This document shows, one piece after another, positions 34,658-43,671 of a stretch of DNA of 64,000 nucleotides. The first letter of the stretch is position 1, and each line of letters opens with the position of its first letter. Source of the DNA: Pseudomonas fluorescens. Its GTDB lineage: Bacteria > Pseudomonadota > Gammaproteobacteria > Pseudomonadales > Pseudomonadaceae. The notes beneath the pieces were generated by a model that worked only from the letters and a program-made list of their open reading frames with translations, searched no databases and had not been told where the DNA came from. Position numbers and translations under genes: made by a program. The stretch spans positions 124,001-188,000 of the forward strand of contig NZ_MSDF01000013.1 in the NCBI RefSeq assembly GCF_002022275.1, written 5' to 3'.

Positions 34658-35523
34658 GCCCAGTCCTTGCGATGGCGGATCAAACCTTCCTGCGTCACCG
34701 ACGCCACCAGTTGCCCGGCACGGTTGTACACACTGCCCCGCGAGAACCCACGGGAATTGCCGGCCCACGGGCTGTCCATGGCGTAGAGCAACCAGTCATC
34801 GGCGCGCAGGTCGGCGTGGAACCACAGCGCGTGGTCGAGGCTGGCGACCTGCATGTCTTTCTGCCACACCGTTTTGCCGTGAGGCAGCAAGGACGTGGTC
34901 AGCAAACCGAAATCCGACGCGTAGGCCAGCAGGTATTTGTGCAGCGCCGGTGAATCGGCCAGAGCGCCGTCGGCACGAAACCACACGTACTTGACCGGGT
35001 CGGACGGCTGCGGGTTGTACGGGTCTTTTTCGGTGACCGGGCGCACTTCGATCGGCTTGGGGCACAGCAGCTTGTCGCGCATGTGCTCGGGGATCAGGTG
35101 CGCGCGCTGTTTGGTCAGTTCAAGCTCCGACGGCAGGTTTTCCGGGCCGACCACCACTGGCATGGTGGTCTGATGCTCGAAGCCTGCTTCGTCGTACTGA
35201 AACGAAGCGCTGCAGGTAAAAATCGGGTTGCCCTTCTGGATCGCGGTCACACGGCGCGTGCTGAAACTGCCGCCGTCGCGCACGCGGTCCACCGAATACA
35301 CCACGGGTAACGAGGCATCGCCGGGGCGCAAAAAATAGCCGTGCAGGGAATGCACGTGTCGCGCTTCTTCAACGGTCTGGCTGGCGGCCGACAACGACTG
35401 GCCGAGCACTTGGCCACCGAACAACTGGCGAAAACCCAGGTCCTGGCTGCGGCCGCGAAAGAGGTTTTCCTCGATCGGCTCCAGGGTCAGCAAGTCCACC
35501 AGATCTTCCAATACTTGGCTCAT
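34654..35523 (-). CDS. tesB: Acyl-CoA thioesterase II TesB
   Basis: A 289-residue double-hotdog thioesterase that hydrolyses medium- and long-chain acyl-CoA. Family markers are NLFRGRSQDLGFRQLFGGQVLGQSL at the N-terminus, HSLHGYFLRPGD, the catalytic aspartate in SLDHALWFH, and QEGLIR near the end. ATG 35523 has GGAG upstream; the longer frame is not conserved. It is coupled to the HAD gene. Confidence 0.95.
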   Translation of the reverse strand: MSQVLEDLVDLLTLEPIEENLFRGRSQDLGFRQLFGGQVLGQSLSAASQTVEEARHVHSLHGYFLRPGDASLPVVYSVDRVRDGGSFSTRRVTAIQKGNPIFTCSASFQYDEAGFEHQTTMPVVVGPENLPSELELTKQRAHLIPEHMRDKLLCPKPIEVRPVTEKDPYNPQPSDPVKYVWFRADGALADSPALHKYLLAYASDFGLLTTSLLPHGKTVWQKDMQVASLDHALWFHADLRADDWLLYAMDSPWAGNSRGFSRGSVYNRAGQLVASVTQEGLIRHRKDWA

Positions 35524-35561
35524 AGAGCAACTCCTACAAACGATGGGGCATTCCGGGCTGC

Positions 35562-36131
35562 TTATCCGTGCAGCGTGTCCAACCATTGGGCGCGGGTGAT
35601 GCGGTACAAAACATGATGGCGCAGCGCGTCATCGGCGGCGACCTTGGGGTGTTCAAAATCTGCCTGGGGATCGTAATGCATACCGATGGCCTGCATGACT
35701 TTTTGTGATGGCAGATTGGTTTCAGTGGTAAAGGCGAGGACCTCATCCAGCTGCAAGCGATCAAAGCCGCAGCGCAATGCCGTCCACGCCGCTTCGCTGG
35801 CGTAACCCAGGCCCCAGTGTTCGCGGGCCAGGCGCCAGCCGATTTCCACCGCCGGGGTGAAGCCAGCTTCGAAGTTGACGTTCTGCAGCCCGGTCAGCCC
35901 GATGAACTCGCCGGTGTCCTTGCGCTGCAACGCCCAAAAGCCAAAACCGTATTCGGCAAAGTGCCCGCGAATGCGGCCGATCAGCGCCGCACTTTCCAGG
36001 TGGCTCAGTTTGGCCGGGAAATAACGCATCACCTGCGAGTCGGCGCACATGCGCGCAAATTCCGTCAGGTCGCTGTCGCGCCATTGGCGCAGTACCAGCC
36101 TTGCGCTTTCCAACTCCAGTATCGGCTCCAT
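35562..36131 (-). CDS. GNAT-family N-acetyltransferase (RimJ/RimL-like)
   Basis: A 189-residue acetyltransferase. The start LESARLVLRQWRDSDLTEFARMC is typical of the RimJ/RimL branch. The acetyl-CoA site is the AREHWGLGYASEA stretch (Q/R-x-x-G-x-G/A pattern), and NLPSQKVMQAIGM is the usual late motif. GGGAGGGG precedes ATG 36131. The substrate is unknown. It lies 38 bases upstream of tesB on the same strand. Confidence 0.9.
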   Translation of the reverse strand: MEPILELESARLVLRQWRDSDLTEFARMCADSQVMRYFPAKLSHLESAALIGRIRGHFAEYGFGFWALQRKDTGEFIGLTGLQNVNFEAGFTPAVEIGWRLAREHWGLGYASEAAWTALRCGFDRLQLDEVLAFTTETNLPSQKVMQAIGMHYDPQADFEHPKVAADDALRHHVLYRITRAQWLDTLHG

Positions 36132-36206
36132 GGGTCCCCTCCCTTGCGATGTGCGTGAGTGTACAACGCGGGTAAGATGCGTCGCAGGTTCCTGTCAGAA
36201 AATCCC

Positions 36207-37127
36207 ATGCCCTTGCCGCTGATCTACCACGATGACTACAGCCCCGAGTTCCCGGCGGACCATCGCTTCCCCATGGACAAGTTTCGCCTGTTGCGCGACC
36301 ACTTGGTGGACAGCGGCCTGACCGAGGACAGCCAACTGCTGCGCCCCGCGCTGTGCCCACCCGAGATTCTGGCCCTGGCGCATGACACCGGGTATATCGA
36401 ACGCTACATGGGCGGCGAGTTGTCCCGCGAAGACCAACGGCGCCTCGGCCTGCCGTGGAATGAAGCCTTGGCGCGACGCACGGTGCGCGCAGTCGGCGGT
36501 TCGATCCTCGCTGCCGAGCAGGCACTGGAACACGGCCTGGCCTGCCACCTCGCCGGCGGCACCCACCACGCCCACTACGATTACCCCGCGGGCTTTTGCA
36601 TCTTCAATGACCTGGCGGTGATCAGCCATTACCTGCTGGCCAGCGGGCGGGTCAATCGCGTGCTGATTTTTGATTGTGACGTGCACCAGGGCGACGGCAC
36701 CGCACGCATTCTCCACGACACCCCCGACGCGATTACCGTGTCGCTGCACTGCGAAAAGAACTTCCCCGCGCGCAAGGCCCAGAGCGACTGGGACATCCCG
36801 CTGCCCATGGGCATGGGCGATGCCGACTACCTCCAGGTGGTCGATGACGCGCTCAACTACCTGCTACCGCTCTACCAACCCGACCTGGTGCTCTACGACG
36901 CCGGTGTGGATGTGCACAAAGATGACGCTCTCGGTTACCTCAAGCTGACCGACGCAGGCGTGGCCGCGCGCGACGAAAGCGTGATGCGCCACTGCCTGGG
37001 TCGCGATATTCCGGTGATGGGCGTGATCGGCGGCGGCTACAGCAAGGACCGCCCTGCCTTGGCCCGCCGCCATGGCATCCTGCACCACAGCGCGCAGCGG
37101 GTGTGGACGTCATCAGGTTGTCATTGA
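36207..37127 (+). CDS. Histone-deacetylase-family amidohydrolase
   Basis: A 306-residue zinc amidohydrolase of the bacterial HDAC/acetylpolyamine family. Catalytic features: GGTHHAHYDYPAGFCIFND (His-His pair), FDCDVHQGDGTA (zinc ligands Asp and His), and YDAGVDVHKDDALGYL (zinc-ligand Asp). I chose ATG 36207 because the protein then begins MPLPLIYHDDYSPEFP as in class IV HDAC-like bacterial proteins. A -10-like TAAGAT lies about 35 bases upstream. It probably deacetylates a small metabolite or protein lysine. Confidence 0.9.
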   Translation: MPLPLIYHDDYSPEFPADHRFPMDKFRLLRDHLVDSGLTEDSQLLRPALCPPEILALAHDTGYIERYMGGELSREDQRRLGLPWNEALARRTVRAVGGSILAAEQALEHGLACHLAGGTHHAHYDYPAGFCIFNDLAVISHYLLASGRVNRVLIFDCDVHQGDGTARILHDTPDAITVSLHCEKNFPARKAQSDWDIPLPMGMGDADYLQVVDDALNYLLPLYQPDLVLYDAGVDVHKDDALGYLKLTDAGVAARDESVMRHCLGRDIPVMGVIGGGYSKDRPALARRHGILHHSAQRVWTSSGCH

Positions 37128-37151
37128 GTTGTGAGCGTTACCCACAATGCC

Positions 37152-37273
37152 TGTGGAACCACCTGTGGATAACTTGAGCGTAAGCCTCTGAAAGCTCGCA
37201 GTCACAAGGCCTGCACGCAACTGTACGTTTTCTGATCAGATACTTGTCCACAACCGTGAAACGTTGTGGAACA
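37152..37273. promoter_or_regulatory. Cluster of DnaA-box-like motifs in the HDAC/HrpK-like gap
   Basis: The gap contains a perfect DnaA box in reverse (TGTGGATAA, 37164-37172), TTGTCCACA (37244-37252), and two weaker copies (TGTGGAACC at 37152, TGTGGAACA at 37265). TCCACAAC-N8-GTTGTGGA (37247-37270) is also a perfect 8-bp inverted repeat. The motifs may be DnaA sites or a repressor operator for the large downstream gene. Confidence 0.5.
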
Positions 37274-37355
37274 TCGCACCTGTTCCAGATTTGAAACAAA
37301 ACTGCCTCACGCCGCCGTCACCCTGAAAGCCTTCCCGCTCCCAGAGTATCCGGCG

Positions 37356-40300
37356 ATGGCAACTTACAAGATCGGCACCGTTACACCCCCCGGCAATGAC
37401 GACGCGTTGAAAAAGGTCGCGTCAACGTTTGAGGCCGCCATGGCCCGCGCCGTGGCAGGCTTCAAAGACACCGCCAAACCCGGCAACTTCAAAGTGCTGG
37501 CCAGCGGCGTCACCGACAACACCAAAGACCAGAAGATCGCCGACGTCATGGCCACCGGCGATCAGGAGGCGATCAAGCGTCTCAACGACCCGAACCTCGC
37601 CGACATCAGCAACACCGGCGTGCCCCTGGCTGACATCGCCAGCATCACCAAGATTTCTGACAACGTGCTGGATCTGAAAACCCGCGACGGTCAGGACATC
37701 ATCATTATCAAACAGATGACGCCCTACCTCTTCGACGGCATGTCCAGCAAAGTCGACGCCGTTAATGCGCTCAATGCCAGTAAGGCCGATGGCTACCGCA
37801 TCGCCCAGGCCGGTGACACCGCGCCGGGTCTTGGCGACTACAAGGCCATCGGCCCTGTGGATGAAATCGGCCCGGGCCTTATCCGTTACGAAACCGTGTC
37901 GGGCGACAAAGTCGTGGTCAGCCGCGAAGTGAACCCCGACCTGTACAACCAAGTGGCAGGCGACGGCCAGACCTGGGGCCTGATCAACGACAGCAAAAAC
38001 GCCGGTTACACCCTCGCCGATGCCAGCGAAACCGGGAGCGTCAGCCTGGTGGGCACGCCAGAAGAACTCGGCCACGGCCTGATCCGCTATGAAACCGCCT
38101 CCGGCGACAAAGTGATTGTCTCCCAGGCCATCAGCCCCGACCTGTATGCCTCAGTGGTCAAGGAGTCCAACGGCATCTTCAATGTGGGCGGCGCAGTCGA
38201 TACCAACTGGATCGACAATTCCCAGTACGCCAACCCCAAGGACTGGGACAAGATCGTCGGCAACACCAGCGGCACGCCGACCCAGGAAGAACGCGACCTC
38301 GACCGCCCGCGCGCTGCGGCGAAAATGCTCAGCGACAACTGGGACAAATGGGGCATGCACGACCGCCCGATCGACTTCGCCAACCCGCCCGCCGACCTGC
38401 CGCCCGAAGCCCAGGCCTGCCTCAAATACCTGGCGGGCAGCCCGAGCCTGATGAACGCCCTCGACAGCGGCGGCCTCGGCGGCAGCGATGGGGTGATTAC
38501 CCACAGCAACGTCGACAGTTTCGTCAGCCAGTCGAACAAAGACCTGTCAGCCGCTTCCAAGTCCTACAGCATCTTTCTCAGCAAAAACCCGGATGCCACC
38601 GAACTGGCCAAGGAAAACGCCAAGTCTGCCGCGCTGGTCATGGCCAATATCTCGCTGGTCAGCAGCGCAGGCCCGGCGATGGAGGGCCCGAACCAACGCG
38701 CCAACAATGGCAGCCTGACCACCGACAACCTCAATGCCATCAAAAACGACAGTGGCCTGAGCCCGGAACTGACTGGCGCCGCTGGCTACTGGTCGACGCC
38801 CGGCATGATGCGCACCCTCGACATGGCGGGCGACATGCCTGCCACCGCGACCGCCGACGGCATCACCCAGCAGAAAAACCTCGGCGCGTGGCTGGAAAAT
38901 CAGGCGCCCAAAGATGACCACGGCGTGCTGATGATGCTCAGCAATGCCTCGATCCGCAGCTCGGTGGCCGATGTCGACACCTCAAAGCTGACCCAGGACG
39001 TGCTGCAAAACCCGCAGAACTACGACGGCAAAACCAAAACCGCGGTGATGCTGGAACTCAGCGACGCCCGCGCCCGCCTGGCCTCCAGCGATAAAGTGGG
39101 CGACGGCGACCTGTATGCCGGGATCACCGCCGACAGCCAATACCACCTCAACCCGACCAAATCCAAGGTCTCTGACCAGTTGGACGCGGCCGTCAACCAA
39201 CTAGCCTCCGACCCCGACGTGAAGACCTTCATGGCGCAGAACCAGGCCGGCGGCATGAAAGACATCGTCAACAGCGACCCGGCGATCAAAACCGAGATGC
39301 AGCACTACCAGGACAGCCAGATCAACAGCGGCAATGTCATCAACACCGCGCTGGCGACCAAGGACAGCAATGGCAACCCGGTGTCACTGGTCGACGGCCT
39401 GAGCCTGGCCGGCACCGACGCCACCCTCACCGACATGGCATTGGGCGGCAACGGCACGGTGGACCTGGAGGCGATTGCCGACAAGTCCGGCAAATCAGCC
39501 GACATTGCACAGTACTTCCAGGACCACATTGTCAGCGGCCAGGACCTGCAAAACGGCCTCGCCGCGCCGAACGCCGACCCGATGACCGTCATCGGCCAAT
39601 ACGCGGCCAACGCCTCGCTGCTCAAGGAATTCCTCGGCGACAAGGTGTCGGCGCAGGACTCCTCGACGGTGCAGCAATACGTCAACCAGGCGGTGTCCGA
39701 CAGCCTGGTCAACGGCGCCAGCGACGACGTATTGAAAAACGCCTTCGGCGACGCCAACGGCAACTTCGACGAGGCCAAGACCACCGCCATCCTCAACCAG
39801 GCCATGACCGACAACCCGGACATGTTCAAGGATTCCACAGGCGCGCAGATCAAACCGCAGGACGTGATTTCGCTGATCCGCTCGATGTGGGACGTCAACC
39901 GCCAGACCCAGAAGATCAGCGACGTGCTGCCAAAAGCCGTCGACGGCCTGAACCTCAACGCCAGCGATGCCTACAAACAAGGCCTGCTGCACATCGGCAG
40001 CGCCCTGCTCGCCGGTGGTGTACTCGCGGCGCGTTCGGCCACCGGCGGCAACAGCCCGGCGGACAATGCCGGGCGTGTGGCGGCGGGCATGCAGTTCGCC
40101 GGTTTGATTACCGAAGGCGGTACCAAATACGCCAAGGAAGCCGGTTACGGCATGGCCTGGAAACCCACGCCGATTGACCCCACCAAGCCACAAGGCATCG
40201 GCGACTTCCCGACCGGGAAAATGGTGCAGAACACCGACGGCCTCAACAAGCTCGGCAACCTGGGCAAAATCGTCGGCGGCGCCGGCAGCTTTATCGGCGG

Positions 40301-40685
40301 CGTGTTCGGCCTGATCAGCGGGGTCAACAGCGCCTTTGCCGGTGACAAGCTCAACGCCGGTTTCTCCCTGACCAGCGGCGCCCTCGGCACCGGCGCGGCG
40401 GTGGCATCGATCATCGAAGGCGGCGCCGGGCTGTTTGGCGTGGCGGACGCGGCGGCCATCGCCGGCACCTTCGCCGGCGTGCTGGGCTGGGCGGCGGCGG
40501 GCGTGGGGATTATCACCTCGTTCGTGTTCCCGATCATCGAAGTGGTCAAGCGCGAGAAACAACAAGACCAGTTCTTCGGCGCCCTGGTGCCGGTGCTGGA
40601 CCAATACGGCCTGACCGGTGGCCCGATCACCGACGCCGACCGCGCCGACGAGTACCCGCCAAACACCAACACCGGCTTCGCCTGA
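37356..40685 (+). CDS. Large HrpK-like (type III translocator-like) protein with internal repeats
   Basis: A 1109-residue acidic protein. The start ATG 37356 gives MATYKIGTVTPPGNDDALKK; the ribosome site is weak and 30 more codons are open upstream. Residues about 92-272 hold three related units of about 65 residues, each with a core like GLIRYETVSGDKVVVS followed by PDLY. The middle is rich in Asp, Ser, Asn and Ala and lacks cysteine. The last 230 residues have hydrophobic, glycine-zipper stretches (about 881, 971 and 1010-1063) ending in a hydrophilic tail. This resembles HrpK-domain proteins, putative pore-forming translocators of plant-pathogen type III systems. No secretion genes, chaperone or canonical hrp box is seen near it. 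It has no signal peptide. Other toxin or translocator roles are possible. Confidence 0.6.
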   Translation: MATYKIGTVTPPGNDDALKKVASTFEAAMARAVAGFKDTAKPGNFKVLASGVTDNTKDQKIADVMATGDQEAIKRLNDPNLADISNTGVPLADIASITKISDNVLDLKTRDGQDIIIIKQMTPYLFDGMSSKVDAVNALNASKADGYRIAQAGDTAPGLGDYKAIGPVDEIGPGLIRYETVSGDKVVVSREVNPDLYNQVAGDGQTWGLINDSKNAGYTLADASETGSVSLVGTPEELGHGLIRYETASGDKVIVSQAISPDLYASVVKESNGIFNVGGAVDTNWIDNSQYANPKDWDKIVGNTSGTPTQEERDLDRPRAAAKMLSDNWDKWGMHDRPIDFANPPADLPPEAQACLKYLAGSPSLMNALDSGGLGGSDGVITHSNVDSFVSQSNKDLSAASKSYSIFLSKNPDATELAKENAKSAALVMANISLVSSAGPAMEGPNQRANNGSLTTDNLNAIKNDSGLSPELTGAAGYWSTPGMMRTLDMAGDMPATATADGITQQKNLGAWLENQAPKDDHGVLMMLSNASIRSSVADVDTSKLTQDVLQNPQNYDGKTKTAVMLELSDARARLASSDKVGDGDLYAGITADSQYHLNPTKSKVSDQLDAAVNQLASDPDVKTFMAQNQAGGMKDIVNSDPAIKTEMQHYQDSQINSGNVINTALATKDSNGNPVSLVDGLSLAGTDATLTDMALGGNGTVDLEAIADKSGKSADIAQYFQDHIVSGQDLQNGLAAPNADPMTVIGQYAANASLLKEFLGDKVSAQDSSTVQQYVNQAVSDSLVNGASDDVLKNAFGDANGNFDEAKTTAILNQAMTDNPDMFKDSTGAQIKPQDVISLIRSMWDVNRQTQKISDVLPKAVDGLNLNASDAYKQGLLHIGSALLAGGVLAARSATGGNSPADNAGRVAAGMQFAGLITEGGTKYAKEAGYGMAWKPTPIDPTKPQGIGDFPTGKMVQNTDGLNKLGNLGKIVGGAGSFIGGVFGLISGVNSAFAGDKLNAGFSLTSGALGTGAAVASIIEGGAGLFGVADAAAIAGTFAGVLGWAAAGVGIITSFVFPIIEVVKREKQQDQFFGALVPVLDQYGLTGGPITDADRADEYPPNTNTGFA

Positions 40686-40733
40686 CCCTGCCTCCTTGTG
40701 GGATCAGGCTTGATTGAAGTGGACAGGCTGTTT

Positions 40734-40866
40734 GTGGCGAGCAGGCTTGCCCTGCGTTGGGCTGCGCAGCGGCCCCAATCAGGACACCGCGGCTCTTCAG
40801 TTTGAGCCGAGGTGTCTGGTTTTGGAGCCGCTTCGCAGCCCAACGCAGGGCAAGCCTGCTCGCCAC
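40734..40866. repeat. Long inverted repeat, GTGGCGAGCAGGCTTGCCC family
   Basis: Arms gtggcgagcaggcttgccct and its complement continue into cgttgggctgcgcagcgg and its complement, with a tctggttttggagccgc-type imperfect centre. It is a distinct REPIN-like family from the GTGGGAGC elements and has a second copy at 45949-46081. It lies in the 276-base gap before the flavoprotein gene. Confidence 0.85.
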
Positions 40867-40961
40867 GAAGAGCTTGCTCGCCATAGCAAGCTCGTTCCTG
40901 CCCCCACAAATGCGCGGCATCTCTTACAATAGGCGCCCTTTGCTTTTGACCAGGCCCGCCG

Positions 40962-42185
40962 ATGTCCACCACCTCCTCCCACGTCGCCATTATCGGCGGC
41001 GGCCCTGCCGGGCTGATGGCCGCCGAAGTCTTGAGCCAGGCGGGCGTGCGGGTAGACCTGTATGACGGCATGCCGTCGGTGGGGCGCAAGTTCCTGCTGG
41101 CGGGCGTGGGCGGCATGAACATCACCCACTCCGAAGACTACCCGGCGTTTTTGTCGCGCTACGCCGAGCGTGCGCCACATATGGCGCCGCTGTTACGGGC
41201 GTTTGGCGCCGAGGCGTTATGTGAGTGGATTCACGGCCTGGGCATCGAAACCTTTGTCGGCACCTCGGGCCGGGTGTTTCCTACCGACATGAAAGCCGCC
41301 CCGCTGCTGCGTGCCTGGCTCAAGCGCTTGCGCGACCAGGGCGTGGTTATCCACACCCGTCATCGCTGGACGGGCTGGAATGCTGACGGTGACTTACTTA
41401 TCCACAGCCCCGACGGCGAGAAAACTGTCCACAGCGACGCGGTGCTGTTGGCCCTTGGCGGTGGCAGTTGGTCACGCCTGGGCTCCGACGGCGCCTGGCT
41501 CAAGCTGCTGGAAGACAAAGCCGTGCCCTACGCCCCGCTGCAACCGAGCAACTGTGGTTTCGAGGTGTCGGCCTGGACTGAATTGATGGTCAGCAAATTC
41601 GCCGGTGCGCCGTTGAAAAACGTCGCCATTGGCCTGGGCGATGACAAGCCTCGCCTCGGCGAATGCGTGGTCACCGCCAGCGGGATCGAAGGTAGCCTGA
41701 TCTATGCGCTGTCGGCGCCGATTCGGGAAGCAATCAACCGTGATGGCGCGGCGACTGTGCATATCGACCTGCTGCCGAGCAAGCCACTGGACAAGGTGCA
41801 AGCCGCCTTGGCCAAGCCGCGTGGGTCGCGGTCGATGAGCAAGCATTTGCACAGTCAGTTGGGGTTGGAGGGGGTGAAAGCGGCGTTGTTGCGCGAGTTG
41901 GCACCTGCCGAGCACTTCAATGACCCGGCGCAACTGGCGGTGGATATCAAGGCGTTGCCGCTGACCCTGGTGAAAACCCGGCCGATGGATGAAGCGATCA
42001 GCACCGCCGGCGGCGTGCCGTTTGAGGCGCTGGATGAGCGTTTGATGCTCAAGCAACTGCCAGGGGTATTTTGTGCGGGGGAGATGCTGGATTGGGAAGC
42101 GCCGACCGGCGGGTATTTGCTGACGGGGTGTTTTGCCAGCGGCAGAGCGGCTGGGCGGGGCGTGTTGGAGTGGCTTAAGCGCTGA
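40962..42185 (+). CDS. NAD(P)/FAD-dependent flavoprotein, HI0933-like (TIGR03862 type)
   Basis: A 407-residue flavoprotein. The FAD-binding Rossmann motif is VAIIGGGPAGLMAAEVLSQAG at residues 8-28, followed by GRKFLLAGVGGMNITHS, the HI0933 signature, and SGRVFPTDMKAAPLLRAW. The C-terminal GGVPFEALDERLMLKQLPGVFCAGEMLDWEAPTGGY block completes the FAD site. A -10-like TACAAT lies at about 40925. Function unknown; a dehydrogenase or oxidoreductase. It is followed by a head-to-head REP doublet and the convergent rhlE. Confidence 0.88.
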   Translation: MSTTSSHVAIIGGGPAGLMAAEVLSQAGVRVDLYDGMPSVGRKFLLAGVGGMNITHSEDYPAFLSRYAERAPHMAPLLRAFGAEALCEWIHGLGIETFVGTSGRVFPTDMKAAPLLRAWLKRLRDQGVVIHTRHRWTGWNADGDLLIHSPDGEKTVHSDAVLLALGGGSWSRLGSDGAWLKLLEDKAVPYAPLQPSNCGFEVSAWTELMVSKFAGAPLKNVAIGLGDDKPRLGECVVTASGIEGSLIYALSAPIREAINRDGAATVHIDLLPSKPLDKVQAALAKPRGSRSMSKHLHSQLGLEGVKAALLRELAPAEHFNDPAQLAVDIKALPLTLVKTRPMDEAISTAGGVPFEALDERLMLKQLPGVFCAGEMLDWEAPTGGYLLTGCFASGRAAGRGVLEWLKR

Positions 42186-42191
42186 AACCGC

Positions 42192-42266
42192 CATCGCAGG
42201 CAAGCCAGCTCCCACATTTTGACCGTGTTCACAAATCAAAATGTGGGAACTGGCTTGCCTGCGATG
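42192..42266. repeat. REP doublet in reversed (arms-outward) orientation
   Basis: The same REP units as elsewhere but in the opposite order: catcgcaggcaagccagctc comes first and gaactggcttgcctgcgatg last, so cccaca/tgtggg face inward around a 25-base ttttga...tcaaaa core. It could act as a hairpin at the convergent flavoprotein/rhlE ends. Confidence 0.85.
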
Positions 42267-42288
42267 AGGCCATCAGCTACACCGCAAA

Positions 42289-43623
42289 TTACTTCTTCTT
42301 ACGCGGCCCAGTATTAAACACCGGCACCTTGCGCACCGGCTTGATCGAAGGCTCCGCCGGCGCCACGTCCCCGCTCTCCACCCACTTGCCAAGGTTGCGC
42401 TTGCCGCCACCGCCCGACGTTTTAGGCTTTTTCGGTTTCTTCGGCTTCTTCACCACCTGCCCGCTGGCATCGGTGTCCGGCACGCGGTGTTCCGGTTCGA
42501 AGTCCTGCTCCATCTGGCGGGTCAAGGTCTGACGCGTCAGCATCTCGATGGCCGAGAGCATGTTCACTTCATCGGCGCACACCAGGGAAATCGCCTCACC
42601 GGTGTTGCCCGCGCGGCCCGTACGGCCGATACGGTGGATGTAATCCTCGGCCACGATCGGCAGGTCAAAGTTGACCACCAGCGGCAGGTCTTCGATATCC
42701 AGACCACGGGCGGCCACGTCGGTGGCCACCAGAATCTGCACATCACTCGACTTGAAACGGTCCAGCGCGCGTTGGCGGGTCGCCTGCGGTTTGTCGCCGT
42801 GGATGCCGTCGGCATTGATGCCCAGGCCCTGCAACTTATCCACCAGCGCATCCACGCCATTACGGGTTTTGGCGAATACCAGCACCTGCTTCCAGCGGCC
42901 TTTGCGCATCAAGTGCACAAACAGCTCTGCCTTGCGCTTCTTGTCCACCGGCACCACCCACTGCTTCACCGTGTTGGCGGCGACGTTGCGCGGGCTGACT
43001 TCGATGCTCAGCGGGTCGTTGAGCATCTGCCCGGCGAGCAGGCGGATGTCGTCGGAAAAGGTCGCGGAGAACAGCAGGGTCTGGCGCTTTTTCGGCAACA
43101 TGCGGTAGATGTTCGCCAGCTCTTCGGAGAAGCCCAGGTCGAGCATGCGGTCGGCTTCATCCAGCACCAGAGTTTGCAGTTGATTGAGCTTCAGCGCGTT
43201 CTGGCGGAACAGGTCAATCAGACGGCCCGGGGTGGCGACCAGAATGTCGACGCCCTTGCGCAGCTTCATCATCTGCGGGTTGATGCTCACACCGCCGTAC
43301 ACCGCGTAGGTGGTCAACGGCAGGTGTTGTGCGTATTCGGCGACGCTGGCGTGAACCTGCTCAGCCAGCTCGCGGGTCGGGCACAGAATCAGCGCGCGGG
43401 CCGAGTTGGCGGCGACTTTCGGCCCTTCCATGGTCAGCAGTTGCAACAGCGGCAGGGCGAAACCGGCGGTCTTGCCGGTACCGGTCTGGGCCGCAGCCAT
43501 CAGGTCGCGACCGGCCAGCACCGCCGGAATCGCTTGCGCCTGCACCGGCGTCGGGGTCTGGTAGCCAAGCGTCTCAAGGGCGCGCAGCAAGGGTTCGATC
43601 AGGCCAAGGGAGGCGAAAGTCAT
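42289..43623 (-). CDS. rhlE: DEAD-box RNA helicase RhlE
   Basis: A 444-residue ATP-dependent RNA helicase. Motifs in order: Q motif (GYQTPTPVQAQAIP), Walker A AAQTGTGKT, PTRELAEQV, DEADRMLDLGF, SATFSDD, and the HRIGRTGRAG motif VI. A basic lysine/proline/glycine C-terminal tail (KKPKKPKKPKTSGGGGKR and onward) fits RhlE rather than SrmB or DbpA. It acts in RNA decay and ribosome assembly. It is leftward, convergent with the flavoprotein gene. Confidence 0.93.
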   Translation of the reverse strand: MTFASLGLIEPLLRALETLGYQTPTPVQAQAIPAVLAGRDLMAAAQTGTGKTAGFALPLLQLLTMEGPKVAANSARALILCPTRELAEQVHASVAEYAQHLPLTTYAVYGGVSINPQMMKLRKGVDILVATPGRLIDLFRQNALKLNQLQTLVLDEADRMLDLGFSEELANIYRMLPKKRQTLLFSATFSDDIRLLAGQMLNDPLSIEVSPRNVAANTVKQWVVPVDKKRKAELFVHLMRKGRWKQVLVFAKTRNGVDALVDKLQGLGINADGIHGDKPQATRQRALDRFKSSDVQILVATDVAARGLDIEDLPLVVNFDLPIVAEDYIHRIGRTGRAGNTGEAISLVCADEVNMLSAIEMLTRQTLTRQMEQDFEPEHRVPDTDASGQVVKKPKKPKKPKTSGGGGKRNLGKWVESGDVAPAEPSIKPVRKVPVFNTGPRKKK

Positions 43624-43671
43624 GTGTTTACCGTAGGAAAAATTCAGCGCAAAGCCGTAATGCGCCGCAGT

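Noticed and set aside
37128..37355. hrp box (GGAACC-N15/16-CCAC) upstream of the HrpK-like gene
   Set aside because: GGAACC occurs at 37155-37160, but no CCAC half follows at the correct distance.
37266..37355. A 30-codon N-terminal extension of the HrpK-like protein
   Set aside because: The extension is Cys/His/Pro-rich, unlike the rest of the protein, and it overlaps the DnaA-like dyad; ATG 37356 gives a more plausible N-terminus.
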